DNA of 64,000 nt from Cristatella mucedo (GCA_009760855.2 WPIO01000117.1:1091001-1155000), one strand, 5' to 3'; shown: positions 1 to 14,368, numbered from the stretch's first letter. Numbers and translations: made by a program. Notes: generated from the letters alone by a model not told the origin.

Positions 1-448
1 AAACTCTCGCTTTTGGCACACCGCCCGCACGGCATGCATGTTGACCGTACTCCAGCAATCCTCCTAAACCATCATGTGTCGTTTGTAAATCGCCCTGCAC
101 TTGACCTGCTCTTCCTTTCCATATCGCTGAGCAGCTAAACTGCACTGGCTGACCCCAACCCACCCCCACCCACCCACCCACCCACCCACCCACCCCCCTA
201 TTGCCTGCTGCTTTCTTCCTGACGAAGCTGCCAGCGACCTGCTGTACCTGCTCTCTCTCTCTCTCTCTCTCAGTCATCCTTTCACCCTTCCATCTCACAG
301 CCATCATTCTTAGCTCTTTGCTGCCCTGCTGCTCGCCGGCAAAGTGCACTCTCACAATCTTCTTCTTGGGTCCTTCCTTTTTGCCCCTGCCGGCCTTCGC
401 CCAGGGGCAAGTTGCTCTCTCTCTCTCTCTTTACGGCCCAGGTGTCTT
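1..448. other. Anonymous sequence with CCCA and CT tracts
   Basis: No coding signal is recognised. It holds a pyrimidine-rich (CCCA)n tract at about 150-196 and short (CT)n runs at about 249-270 and 413-431. Confidence 0.5.
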
Positions 449-564
449 GGGTTTGAGTCCTGCAGCGGTCGATCGTTTGGTGACCACTGCAAGCAAGCGG
501 TGGCGATAGCCGTTAAGGCTCTTCTGCCCCCCCCCCTATATAAAGTGAGGCTGTTAAATCAGCT
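449..564 (+). mobile_element. SINE A, 5'-truncated copy
   Basis: Starts at a degraded B box (GGTTTGAGTCC, 450-460). It continues through the family body (GCGGTGGCGATAGCC, GGCTCTTCTG) and ends with the family 3' end GAGGCTGTTAAATCAGCT. A C-run has expanded before the 3' end. The A-box half present in full copies is missing. Confidence 0.75.
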
Positions 565-828
565 CGCCTTTTCTAGCTGGCAAAAAGTGGTATCCTGTGA
601 CGGTATTAAAGTGTGAATGTCTTTACTGCGTTGCCTCTGCAGCAGTGACTCTTTCTAGTGGAACAAACTCTTGAGCAGGCAGCTTGATGAGCGGGCTATT
701 CGTCCGGGGCGGTGCCTGAATTTGCTGTCTGCGCAATGCACGCTATGCGACTCTTTGACAAATTGAACTGACTCGAAGCTCGCCCATCCAATCGGCAGAC
801 TGCTCGGCTTACCGACTTACCGAGCAAA

Positions 829-1201
<373 letters not shown>

Positions 1202-2333
1202 TTTATACGGTATATTACTCAAGTGTAACATAACAGTACTTTTGGAGGTCTAACGTTGGCATTGAATGGTGCAGCTGGCACTGTGCCACCAAAAGGAGTC
1301 CTCAGAAGCACCAACTGGTCCAACCTTCCAATGGGGGGTCACTGTTCTGCACCCTGTGACCTCAAGACTGGAACCTGGGGGTTAATGTCAGTGTGATCGA
1401 GACCGAAGGGTGGTCTGCTAAATGAAGCGTAAAAGGTAACCAGAGGACGAGGAAACAGAGTCAAATCTTTGTGTGTGATGGGCAGCTGCTGCTCGGTTCC
1501 ACAGTAAATGTATATCGCCGTGTTCGTCGTCGCCATTGAACAAAGAGCTGAGTGCAACTACAAACAGCGATCGGCTGGACTGATTAGTGATTCCCAGAGC
1601 TAATAAGACCCGTCATCAATTGGCCTAGCATCACGTGAACCCCTCCAGGCCAGCTTCGGCTCGAATAGATATCCTCACATGTCTGTGCAATGCTTTGCTC
1701 ATAGTGGAGAGGGGTGGGGCTGTCAGCTCCCTGGTCACGTCTCCCTGGTTTATGATCCTGCGATTTTATAATGATAATAATGACAACCAACAATCAAGCA
1801 CTTGTGTAGTGCTGCAAGGTAACCAACTCTTGGTCTAAGAACGGCACATAGGCTATAAAGGAAGAATTGCAACCGATTAGTGTTTGAACAGCAGCACACA
1901 ATCCTATGAAGGATGATTCACTTGGACGAAGCCTGCGCTGTGCTGAAGGTGGGCTTTAGTCTTAAAATGCATCGTCAGATCAGGGGCGGGTCGTGAAATA
2001 TGTCGTTCCGAGCCTCGAACTCGTACAAGCCGAAGTCGTATCCCCCCGAAGGATTTGAGCTTGATGAGAGGTCCAGTTAAACGACCGTGATTAGGGAAGC
2101 AAGCTGTGAGGTGGGGACCTCGAGGAGTGCACATATCAGATCGGCAAGAAGTCAAGGAAGAATTGGCCTGAAAGTGGGCGAGCAAGAGGCGACCTTCGAG
2201 TCGGTGCCCTCCTCTGGTGTGGGGACACTGCAGATCAGGTAGAGTTTTTGGCCAAGTTGTTGACCAAGAAGGAGCCCGCAAGAAAGCCAGCCAGGGACTG
2301 GGGAAGGACAGAGAGAAATGTCATAAGCGAGCA
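1202..2333. other. Anonymous intergenic sequence
   Basis: No domain, repeat family or RNA gene is recognised. A short AT-rich (ATAATG)-type stretch lies at about 1767-1782. Confidence 0.4.
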
Positions 2334-2504
2334 GCCGTGATGGCACACTAGGTATGGCGGTTGCTTTTCACGACCAACGTCCCGAGGTCGTGGGTTCGAA
2401 TCCTGCAGTGGGGGGTGTGACTCTTTATCGCCGCAGCAAGGGATGGGGATAGCCGTAAAGACTCCTGTCGCTATACAAAAAGAGGCTGTTAAATCAGCTA
2501 GTAT
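2334..2504 (+). mobile_element. SINE A, full-length copy
   Basis: Full tRNA-derived SINE. The head GCCGTGATGGCACACTAGG contains an A-box-like TGGCACACTAGG. The B box GGTTCGAATCC at about 2394-2404 matches the pol III consensus. The tRNA-unrelated body follows (GATAGCCGTAAAG) and the 3' end is CTATACAAAAAGAGGCTG then TTAAATCAGCT. Compared with other copies it carries small indels after the B box. Confidence 0.85.
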
Positions 2505-2572
2505 AAGAAAGGCAGACAGATAAGCAGACAATCAGTAGGGTGAGACAAGGGATAGCAATAGTGGAGAGAGAT

Positions 2573-2623
<51 letters not shown>
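2573..2623. repeat. (GA)n-(CAGA)n microsatellite
   Basis: (GA) units run into about five CAGA tetranucleotides. Confidence 0.9.
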
Positions 2624-2624
<1 letters not shown>

Positions 2625-3476
2625 CGAGCATGGGAAGGGCTGGATGGATCCCTAGCCATTAGCCTGTTCCCCATACCGATCGAGCCCATCGCCTCGTCGT
2701 CGAATCTGACATTTGAACTGGAACGGTTAAACACTCTGGATGCAGGGTGTCACTGCTCGCAGCTGCCTGGGGCCGAAGGCTGTCGATGCGGCCTCAACGG
2801 CGATACAGGCACCGTCGCCTTGGTCTGCAAAGCCGTCGGCATTATGCTGCCCAGCGCAACCGCTGTCTCGGCATTTGCATGTCGGGCAGCCGCTCGTCAC
2901 TTTGTTCGGAGGTCGAATTTGTAAGGTGCTGCCGGTGGCTGTGATGCAAATGAGCTTGAGCTCTTTGCTGCATCTTTTAGGCGAAGCTGTGCTTTGTGTC
3001 GGCTCGGCGGACCCCTGCCTTCACCGCATTGTCGTACGAGGCGGTAGTTTCAGCGATGGATGATGCCGTCGATCGGCTTCGGTGGCAGCAGCTGCAGCAG
3101 CAATGACCCTGATCCCAACTGCCGGAAGCGGGCCCTTCAGCTGCCCGGGCAGCCAGCGAGGAGGAGCAGGACAGGACAGCCGCCGTGCTGCTGCCGCTGC
3201 TGCTGAAGGGCAGTCGCCCGGCTTCCTGCCGCCGGAATCCGCCCACGACGACGATCTGGCCAACTGACCGCATCGAGCTGAACCGATTCAGCAATCGCCG
3301 AGCTGTCAGTCCGACAGGAGCACAGGCTCCCGCTGCCGCCACTGCCGCCACGTTGGCATGCCGTGACGGGCTGCTTTCCGTACTCTCGATCGTCGTCCTG
3401 CCGCCGGCTATCTATCTTCTGCTGCCCTGCATCTTCGTCGTGCCCCGAATGTCAGCAGATGGCATGCATGGCATGG
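2624..3476. other. Anonymous GC-moderate sequence
   Basis: Several overlapping open frames exist on both strands, but none shows a recognisable domain. The 3070-3220 part is rich in GCAGCTGC-like trinucleotides, which accounts for the Ala/Ser-rich translations. Confidence 0.4.
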
Positions 3477-3523
<47 letters not shown>

Positions 3524-3524
3524 A
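3477..3524. repeat. (TGTC)n microsatellite
   Basis: About 11-12 perfect TGTC tetranucleotides. Confidence 0.95.
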
Positions 3525-3624
3525 CATCGTCCATTCGATCGCTATCGTCTGCCGATGGTCGATTGCCCATCATGCTCCTCCACGATGACCTCGAGGCAAT
3601 CGCATTAGCACTGGACTGCCGAGA

Positions 3625-5340
<1,716 letters not shown>

Positions 5341-5520
5341 GCCAGGTTTGGCCCAGTGGTTAAGGTGCCCGGCTCGACCAATGTCAAGGTGATAAGCTCT
5401 ATTCAGGCGCTTCAGGTATGCCACAAGGCTCGAGCCCACGACCTTGGTCATCAAATGCATTCACTTTGACTTCGGCCGTCAAAAGCCGACACTTTAACCA
5501 CTGGGCCAAACCAGTGTGGC
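5341..5520. mobile_element. Two SINE C fragments in inverted orientation
   Basis: A + strand SINE C head (GGTTTGGCCCAGTGGTTAAG) at 5345-5395 is followed at once by a reverse-oriented SINE C. That copy includes its B box (rev. GGCTCGAGCCC, about 5428-5438) and ends with the reverse of the same head near 5515. Together they could fold into a hairpin in RNA or DNA. Confidence 0.8.
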
Positions 5521-5740
5521 CATCATAATAATAATAATAACAATACACTTGATTAAGCGCCCTCAGAGAACTCAATCTCTTTCTAGGTGCTTTACATTTG
5601 CTGCAAAATAAACACGGTCGACTGATGAGTGGTATCATGCTTGATAAAAAACATGAATAACCTGGTTAGGGTGACATGCATAGGGTCAGCATGCAAGTGT
5701 GGTTAGTATCATGGGTTATGGCTGCATGTCCGATGCACAT
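5521..5740 (-). mobile_element. LINE B 3' tail
   Basis: Read on the minus strand it gives the LINE B 3' end: a CATGCTGACCCTATGCATG block, GCAAATGTAAAGCACC, then the stem-loop with AGAGATTGAGTTCTCT, then an (ATT)n tail at 5524-5540. No coding part is left. It abuts the reverse SINE C directly. Confidence 0.85.
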
Positions 5741-5778
5741 GTCCGACCTGCGGTCGTTTCGACTTTCTCCTTCATATA

Positions 5779-6059
5779 CAGTCAGCCCCCCCCCCTTACG
5801 AAATGGATAGGGACCGGAAGGCCTGTCGTAGGTCAAATTTTCTTAAGTCGAGAATGGTATGCGATAGCAGTCAGTACCCACAATGCATAGCTGTCAGACA
5901 TCGGCCCCTATAGTTTGCAGCATTGTCAAATGCACTGGCCGCATGTGGATTTTGAAAGTTTTCTTGGATACATTTTAATGTTCGACTTGTTCGTGACCGT
6001 TGCCGAGTTTGTACTTCCAAATTTTCGTAAATCGAACCGTCTTAAGTTCGGGCTGACTG
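5779..6059. mobile_element. pogo/Tigger-like MITE
   Basis: A 281-bp non-coding element begins CAGTCAGCCC and ends with the exact inverted copy GGGCTGACTG. It is flanked on both sides by the dinucleotide TA (5777-5778, 6060-6061). Known pogo/Tigger elements have CAG-starting terminal inverted repeats and TA target duplications, which this matches. The TIR is perfect for 10 bp; inside it a C-run has expanded on the left. No transposase is encoded. Confidence 0.65.
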
Positions 6060-6061
6060 TA

Positions 6062-7189
6062 CTGAGCTGCACCTCATCCTTGTTTTAAATGAGCCCATTG
6101 CTTGCAAGGACCAGCGTAGGCACAGACAGCTTTCCGTTGGCGTACAACTGACGACGGAACAGACTTTTTTCAGTGCTCGCCGACGCGCTAGACAAGAAAG
6201 CCTGCGGAATCTTTCGGGGGGGGGACGTCGAATTCGCTAGAAGTGAGCGCTCCAAAAATGTCGGAAATTCCAAAAGTGCCAGACCGTGCTGGATGTCCGG
6301 ATGTTTCAGCATATGCTGTTCCTATCAAAGGCTGGTTTCTGCATAGTACTCTCTATACTTGTTTGCACTCTTCCGTTTCGCAATCTATCTTTTGAAAACC
6401 CGAATTCGCCAACTCTAAAGCGTTGCATATCTTGAGAAATCTAGACATCCTACTGGTGAGAGCCTAGCCAATTTGGCAGACTAATAGATAGACCCTCTGA
6501 GTATAGAAATACTATATACATAGATTGATAAAGAGAGAACGAGAGAGAGTCCAAAACTGTCCACAGGTGTAGGATGTATCAGTTTTGTAGGGCCGAAAAG
6601 GTTAAACTGAGAGAAGAGTAGGATGGCTGAGTAATTCCGAAACATGGGGCCTGCTAAGTAGGCCGGATTGTGACAGACTAGAGATTATTGGCGGTTCGTG
6701 AATTACAATAATTGGGAAACAGATATCGTATTGTTCAGTTTAGACCGTGCAAAAGAAAGCAATCCTGATTGGTAGCTAATCAGTTTCACGCTACGGCTGG
6801 CGGTGCGTACCTGTAGTCCACTGTGGCTTTGGAATATCTGGATTGACGACACCGACGCGGAGGTGCGATTTGATATGCCAGCAGTGAGCTTTAAAGTGTC
6901 CGGTGGAGTCTGGTTCCCTTAATGCTTTACGATGCAAAAGACTAATTGTTAATATATACCTCTAGTACAGCAAAATCGGAACGATGCTGACGCTCCGGTA
7001 GGAAATGCACGCTCAATGACAACAACCATAACGTGCTAGAGGCGATATGCACAGGGTCAGCATGCAATGCTGATGGAAGGTGCCGCGTCAGCCGAATTCT
7101 TCGGAAGCTATAGAAACTCGGGGGGGGGGTGGAAGGTTCATTACCAGCAAGCGTTTGCCAAATTCTCCGCTTTTGAAAAGCCGGCCCGG
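6062..7189. other. Anonymous sequence
   Basis: No gene recognised. Purine-rich GAGA at about 6530-6552. A 28-bp reverse fragment of the LINE B 3' block (ATGCACAGGGTCAGCATGCA) at about 7046-7066, then a G-run at 7121-7130. Confidence 0.4.
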
Positions 7190-7572
7190 TTGAAGAAATT
7201 AACGTATGCTCCCAAAGCCTGGAACTCCCTCCCGACCTGCGTCAGAACATCCCCTGACCTGACCACATTTAAAAGGAACTTAAAAACACCTATTTATGAC
7301 AGCATTTAGTGGGTCCCTGCGATTCGTCCTTCACGTGCTTATGCGTGTTGACACTGTGCATGCTGCCACTAACCACATTTGCATGCTGACCCTGTGCATG
7401 TCACCCCTAACCATGTCATTCATTTTGTTTGTTTTTCAAGCATGATTTTACTCACCATTTAATTGCATTTCCCTTTGCAGCAAATGTAAAGCGCCTAGAG
7501 AGAGATTAAGTTCTCCGAGGGCGCTTTATCGAGTGCATTGTTATTATTATCATTATCATTATATTATTAACG
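7190..7572 (+). mobile_element. LINE B, 5'-truncated 3' end
   Basis: The open part encodes the C-terminus typical of CR1/L2-like reverse-transcriptase proteins (YAPKAWNSLPTCVRTSPDL, then TTFKRNLKT). The 3' UTR ends in a stem-loop with perfect 8-bp arms (AAAGCGCC at 7488-7495, GGCGCTTT at 7519-7526) around AGAGATTAAGTTCTC. The tail is (ATT)/(ATC) repeats. Confidence 0.9.
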
Positions 7573-9238
7573 AATGGAGCTGCGCTTCAGCCCGGCCCCG
7601 AAAATGCGTCCGCCCGTCGTGCGCCCGGCTCGAGCCGAGACTCGCCCACTCCGCCGCCGCCCGCCGCACATGCCATTCGAAGAGAAAACAAACGTGTGTG
7701 CAGCAGCAGCAACGCAACCGTTATCGCGCCCGGTGCTCGGGTGCGTAGCCGCCCACCGCTACACGACTCTCTCGGAACTGCTAAGTGCAAGCGGACTCTG
7801 CTCTGAGCCCCCAGTAATAGATAGATGCACGGCCAAGTTTGATCGAGGACTCCTAGAGTGGTATCATGCTGAGGTACACGAAAAGCCGACGTTATAAGGA
7901 AATATCAAGCCAAATCAATCGCCCGCTTTTAGTAATCTAATCGTTTACCTATACCTCATAGGAACCTCACATCCGACTCCACCTCCTCGGCTAGAGCACT
8001 CTGAGTCATTTCAAGCGGTTGCATATTAGAACACATAGATAATGTTGCCATCGAATAACAGACGGGGAGCCGGGACTCGTCGACAACGAGGCCAGTCCAC
8101 GCAGGACTGCGTTGGTTCGTACGCACGGCTTGTAGCCGGACGCCCTCTCGAGAACGAGGCTAGTTCGTGGAGTTGGTACCGCTAAAGTTGGACCTTTAAA
8201 CGTAGCTTCAGGAAGGATTCACTCCTCCGATGTTCAGCCATGAGGTTCAGTCACGTGATTGAGCGAAACGGGCTGCTCGTTGGCGTGTGAGCTGCCAGCA
8301 GCAGGCAACTTGAGTTCGGTGGGTGGGTGGGGGTCGCACGATGCCGGCGGCATCGTGCGACATGAAAGCAGCGACATGAAAGCTCCTCCAGCGAACGCAC
8401 TTCCGCTGCTTCCGATTTCATTTCCGACGGCGCGAAAATTGTTTGCACGCGCGCGCGCACTCAGCGGCGCCATCTGGCGGATCGAGGCTCGGCGAGCTTC
8501 TTCAAGGTCAGCTCCGGAAGGATAAGCGATTCGCTTGCTAATCAGGTCGCCGCAGAGGTCGCCCGTCTGTCGACTGTTTGTTTTGTCTCCTGCCGGCGGC
8601 TCGAACGGGAGGGGGTGGCGGCGTGACCCCGTCCCCCTCCCCCACCCACCCGTTAACTCGACAGTTGACCACAGAGCGACGGCGCCGACAGCAGCTTGCC
8701 GAGCGCACTTCTCGGCGGAACTTGCGCAGCCGAGAAGCGTTGGGAGACCGAGCGCCATTGCCGCTGCCACTCCGCCCCGCCCCGCCCCCCCCCCGCCCCA
8801 GTGCCGCCGCGCGTTAGGAAGTAGGACAGCTGGAGCTGCGCCGTCGGCTGATGAGAGCGGCCGCCGCCGCCGCAGCCGCTGCCACCGCCGCTCCCACATT
8901 ACCGCCGCTCCTAAATTACCGCGCCAGTTTGATACCGGAGACGGTTTCCGAGAAACTTGGGACGCGGCTTGGCATTCTCCGGTATTTCCGGTTAGGCGGT
9001 TCGCTTACTTCCTCGTACGTCGGCTGACGTACGGTACCGATATAAACAGGCATCGAGTGGAGCGTAGGAGATGCCGCTACCGGGCGCCCCCACGAGAGGG
9101 CGCTCGTTCACCTCTGCCCGACCCGCCCCTTCCATGGACGGGCCTCGAGACCCGTTTCGCGTGGCGGCGAGCGAGTCCAATATTGACGAGTTGACGAGTA
9201 CGTACAAATGGCGCAAGATGGCTGCAATCAAGATTGCC
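7573..9238. other. GC/CpG-rich block without recognisable gene
   Basis: From about 8230 the base composition becomes strongly GC- and CpG-rich, with a (GC)n run at 8449-8458 and a C-run at 8784-8800. Long open frames on both strands (for example 8234-8899 minus and 8535-9194 plus) overlap each other and show only Ala/Arg/Pro-rich composition. I see no exon with convincing splice sites. Confidence 0.45.
8333..8361. repeat. Hairpin, 13-bp perfect arms
   Basis: GTCGCACGATGCC is followed by a 3-nt loop and GGCATCGTGCGAC. Confidence 0.9.
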
Positions 9239-9375
9239 AAGCTGGCTTGGTCCAGTGGTTAAAGTGCTCGCCTTTGACGACCGAGGTCAAAGTCGCTGTA
9301 GTTGACGTCCGAGGTCGTGGGCTCGAGTCCTATGGCGTATGTGAAGCGCTTGGAAAAAGACTTAAGTTATATGTT
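9239..9375 (+). mobile_element. SINE C copy
   Basis: Head GCTTGGTCCAGTGGTTAAAG (A-box-like), B-box-like GGGCTCGAGTCC, then the LINE-B-type tail (GTGAAGCGCTTGGAAAAAGA). The tail is disrupted and runs into the adjacent (GT)n. Confidence 0.8.

Positions 9376-9380
<5 letters not shown>

Positions 9381-9448
<68 letters not shown>
9381..9448. repeat. (GT)n microsatellite
   Basis: About 34 GT units directly 3' of the SINE C tail. Confidence 0.95.
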
Positions 9449-9449
<1 letters not shown>

Positions 9450-10389
9450 GCTTGCGACGCTCATGAGAGCAGTCAAGCTGTCGAGTCACGTTTGGAGCTA
9501 TTTCCTTCTAGATAGTTCGTCAGCGAGCTCCCGAAGAGACTGAGGAAGAGGGCAGAGGAGGGGAAGAGGGCAGAGGCTCAACGATCGAGGAAGAAGCACT
9601 GCGTCCATCTCTCTGCCGCGACATCCCTTTGATATGTTGCCCGCACCTAAATATTTAGGTTCGTACTGCCACTTCGTCGACGCCGTGGACTTTGAAATGG
9701 ATACGGCACTCCGATGCCGACGGTGCGTTCGGCCGCGCGGGGGGGGGGGAGGGGCGGGGTTTTAGTGAAGCCTGCTAAGAGAGCCGAGAGAGTTCGCGCG
9801 AACAGCGCAGCCCGCGGTGGAGGTGGAGAGGTGCCTACGGGGTACGCGGCTAGCTTCAAACTGCGAACTAGCCTCACAGCTCCGGCTGTGGCTGGCTGGC
9901 GGGAGGAGGCGTGGCGATACGCTACCTGGCACGCTATTGTGAGCCGTAAAGATGAGATGATGAACTAAAGAGTGCATTCAAAAGTTTCTAGCCTGTCATG
10001 TCGTCGCGACGCGCTATTGCCGCTATCGCATGGCTTCGAACGTCAGCCGAGAGATTGCACCGCTATTCGATCCGTGCAAGCGCCATGTGACTCCTTTTTA
10101 TAGACTACATCGTTCAAAGAAGAATGGGCGTCGCTCCATCAAGACGGTCGCTTGGTGACGGCGTTCTTGGCGACGGCTCGCGCCTCCAAATAGCCACGGT
10201 TCCGCAGAGCCTCGAACTGGCTACCGATGGATCGTCGCGATACGTCCCTCATAATTGACCATATTCAAAACGAAGCCAAAGCTACACACCTACTTACTTG
10301 CAGCATTTGCCTCATCCTTGTGCGATTTGTTCTTTGAACCTTTGAACGCTCGTGCCCACTGGAATTGTGTGCCCTCTCTCCCTTTCTCC
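9449..10389. other. Anonymous sequence
   Basis: No gene or repeat family recognised. It includes a G-run at 9739-9750 and purine-rich AGAGGGCAGAGG repeats at about 9546-9575. Confidence 0.4.
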
Positions 10390-10401
10390 CTCTCTCTCTC
10401 T

Positions 10402-10487
<86 letters not shown>
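10390..10487. repeat. Self-complementary compound microsatellite (CT)n(TA)n(GA)n
   Basis: (CT)7, then (TA) of about 28 units (10404-10460), then (GA)13. The two flanks are complementary and the centre is self-complementary, so the whole tract is a near-palindrome. Confidence 0.9.
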
Positions 10488-10489
<2 letters not shown>

Positions 10490-10550
10490 GACATATCTTA
10501 TATGTACCTATGTGTATATATTATCACTGATCAGTTGCCATCCTTTCTTT

Positions 10551-10690
10551 GCAGTATGTTTGGAGTGCCTCCAAAGAGATTCGGTGCTTTTATAACAGTT
10601 ATGTAAAATATACGGTGCCATACCGTTATATAAAAATTATTATTATTATACAATAATAATAACCGGTATAGTTATTATTACTCCTATTCT
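10551..10690 (+). mobile_element. Degenerate LINE tail and ATT repeats
   Basis: TTTGCAGTATGTTTGGAGTGCC followed by AAAGAGATTC resembles a diverged LINE 3' tail (variant also seen at 20.7 and 23.2 kb). ATT/AAT repeats follow at 10629-10690. Weak evidence. Confidence 0.45.
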
Positions 10691-10919
10691 CATTAGTTAA
10701 CATTACGCACATTCGGCAAACGGTTCTGCCGCGTTAGCCTGCACGTTTACCGGCTATCATTGGTCCGCCAACTGCGAAAATGACCGGCCGATCTGGCGCG
10801 CCCCAGCTTGTAAAAGTTTCTTCGCAAAAATTAATGGCGGCGACGTCGCAGTTACCGACCAGTAAATTCCGCCTCCCGTACGTAACACCCGTTTAGTCCT
10901 TGCGGCTTCGATGAAGCTA

Positions 10920-11356
10920 CAGACTTGACAAGCGTACATTATATCCCGCTTTTCGGAATCCAACAGTCTACAAATACCCCGTACAAACCTCAAATCCTTT
11001 GGAGACCGGGCATTTAGTTCGTATGCTCCCAAAGCCTGGAACTCCCTCCCGACTTGCGTCAGAACATCCCCTGACCTGACCACATTTAAAAAGAATTTAA
11101 AAACACACCTATTTAGGTCAGCATTTAGTGGGTCCCTGTGATTCGTCCTTCACGTGCTTATGCGTGCTGACACTGTGCATGCATGCTGACCCTGTGCATG
11201 TCACCCCTAACCATGTTATTCATTTTATTTGTTTATCAAGCATGATTTTACTCACCATTCAATTGCATTTCCCTTTACAGCAAATGTAAAGCGCCTAGAA
11301 AGAGATTAAGTTCTCTGATGGTGCTTCATCAAGTGCATTATTATTATTATTATTAT
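10920..11356 (+). mobile_element. LINE B, 5'-truncated copy
   Basis: Begins within the RT C-terminal coding region (CGCTTTTCGGAATCCAACAG), passes through TATGCTCCCAAAGCCTGGAA, and ends with the TGCTGACCCTGTGCATGTCA block, the GTAAAGCGCC stem-loop and (ATT)n. The frame is not open throughout. The minus-strand frame at 10757-11083 is only an antisense shadow. Confidence 0.9.
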
Positions 11357-12186
11357 TTTTATATCGATGAACCTTGCGACGTCCACCGGCCGGTGAGTTT
11401 CGTCGCGGCCGGCCACCAGCATCCCAACTTGGCGACTTCGCGGAGGAAAGGCTCACGCTCTGCGGCTGCTGTTTGGCTCCCGAACAGCAGCCGCAGAGCG
11501 CGTGAGCCGCGATTTGCGGACACGGCAGCGCTTACAGCGACCGACCGCTCGAACCGTTCCGTCGACCGCCCGTGAGGTGGATTGCGGTCGCTTGGCAACC
11601 CTCTTTGGGCCCATGCCTCGCCAAGAAACAGCGACGCCCTAGACGCTAGGTCGTCTGCGATGGCTAGCTTTCAGTAGACGGATGCCGCTACGACGGACGG
11701 ATGCGCTTTCGAAGCCTGAGAATTCAAGATTCGGAACCCCGCCTCCCCCCCCCCGCCCGCCCGGGGGACGAGGAGGCGGTGCGAAGAGGCCGGCAGACCC
11801 TCACGCCGTTCGGCGCAGCCGAGGCCAGCAGCTGGCGTTCGTCGGGTGCTGGCGCCGCCCGAGACGCGACGCCGCTGGGCCTTACGCGAGCCGGAGGACC
11901 TGGCGGATGGATGAATGACTGCGCGTCGGTCGCGACCGATCGACTGGCGACGAAGCGACGGAGCTAGAAAACGAATCACCCCGACGACGACGACGGGATC
12001 TCGGCAGCGGCGACGGCGCCCTCGGCCTCGCTCTCTCTCTGTGCCGCTCAGCGGTTGCTCGGCTAGCGAGCCCAGCCAGCTCCGCTGCTCGATGAAAACA
12101 GGCTGCAAACACAGCCCTCGGTTGGTGACAAATACGAGGCTGGCGACAGTTGGCGGCGGTAGCGTATAACTGCAACAACGGGGAGG

Positions 12187-12188
<2 letters not shown>
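11357..12188. other. GC-rich block with imperfect 23-bp inverted repeat
   Basis: CpG-rich with no recognisable exon. Arms at 11451-11473 and 11483-11507 (GCTCACGCTCTGCGG... and its complement with a 2-nt bulge) form a hairpin with a 9-nt loop. C-run at 11744-11753. Confidence 0.5.
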
Positions 12189-13337
<1,149 letters not shown>

Positions 13338-13771
13338 AGCTGATTCAACAGCCTCTTTTTGTAATAATAATAATAATAATAATATTGCACTTGATAAAGC
13401 GCCCTCAGAGAATTTAATCTCTTTTTAGGCGCTTTACATTTGTTGCAAAGTGATATGCAATAGAATAGCAAGTAAAATCATGCTTGAAAGACAAACAAAA
13501 TGAATAACATGGTTAGGGGTGACATGCACAGGGTCAGCATGCAAATGTGGCTAGTGGCAACATGCAGTGTCAGCAAGCATAAGCACATCAAGGACGAATC
13601 ACAGCCACACTAAATGCTGTCCTAAATAAAATAGCGACAGAAGAGCCTTTACGGCTATCGCCACCGCTTGCAGTGGCGATAAGGGATCGCCCTCCGCAGG
13701 AATCGAATCCACGACCTCGGGGCCCCGAGGTCGTGAAAAGCAACCGCCCTTACCTGGTGAGCCATTACGGC
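13338..13771 (-). mobile_element. SINE A split by a LINE insertion
   Basis: On the minus strand the 3' end (TACAAAAAGAGGCTGTTGAA, 13338-13363) and the remaining 5' part (13632-13771, with B box GGATTCGATTCC and head CCGTAATGGCTCACC) are one SINE A. The pieces abut exactly in the family consensus (CTGTCGCTA|TACAAAAAG) once the intervening 268 bp are ignored. Confidence 0.85.
13364..13631 (-). mobile_element. LINE B tail nested in SINE A
   Basis: LINE B 3' end on the minus strand: (ATT)n tail at 13364-13383, stem-loop GATAAAGCGCC/GGCGCTTTAC, CATGCTGACCCTGTGCATGT block, breaking off in TTATTTAGGACAGCATTTAG. No clear target-site duplication. It inserted after the SINE. Confidence 0.85.
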
Positions 13772-14211
13772 TCACCTGAACCTATCGCGGAGCAAAACTA
13801 AATGCGTAGCATGGAAGTACCATTTATGTTATCTTGGGTGATAGATCCGCACACTCGGACACAGCGAGTTTAGATGCTTGCTTCTCGTGCTTCTGGTCAG
13901 CTTTTGGCGTTACCTTAGTCGCCGCGTGCACGCTACATCGGATTAAAACGGCGGCGGGATCTGGACTTGCAGCGACTGCGACGTAACGCGACATTGCGCT
14001 CAAATAAAGATATTCTGCCAAAATGCACGCATTTTTCACGCGTACAAGTAATATGCGCTTGGCCAGCACCAATTGTACTTGTGGAAATTATTTTTCTCCG
14101 CTTGCACCAATGAACGCTCCAATTCAGCGACGCCGCAGCGACGGACGCGACGGCGCAGTCTGCCCCGACAGTAGCGGAATGCGGCAGTAATCGAGAGCGA
14201 CTGCGCCGCGA
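13772..14211. other. Anonymous sequence
   Basis: No gene recognised. Sequence turns GC-rich from about 14120. Confidence 0.4.
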
Positions 14212-14368
14212 CGGTTTAGCTCAGCGTTCAAGGTACTCGGCTCAACTTAGGTACTCGGCTCAGATAAGGTCAATGTCAATAGCGTCCAAGGTCGTGGGCT
14301 CAGGCCCAGCGGCATATGCGAAGCGCGTGAGTAGAGATTAAGTTCTTTTAGGGTGTTGGGCAAATGAA
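14212..14368 (+). mobile_element. SINE C copy with internal duplication
   Basis: Head CGGTTTAGCTCAGCGTTCAA (A-box-like), then AGGTACTCGGCTCA present twice in tandem (about 14231-14263), B-box-like GGGCTCAGGCCC and tail GAGATTAAGTTCTTTTAGG. Confidence 0.7.

Noticed and set aside
146-200. Telomere-like repeat (CCCA)n
   Set aside because: The unit is CCCA, not a known animal telomere unit, and the tract is short and internal.
2334-2420. tRNA gene
   Set aside because: It has A- and B-box motifs, but the acceptor and anticodon stems do not fold as a tRNA and the sequence continues into a repeated tRNA-unrelated body. It is a SINE head, as are all similar sites.
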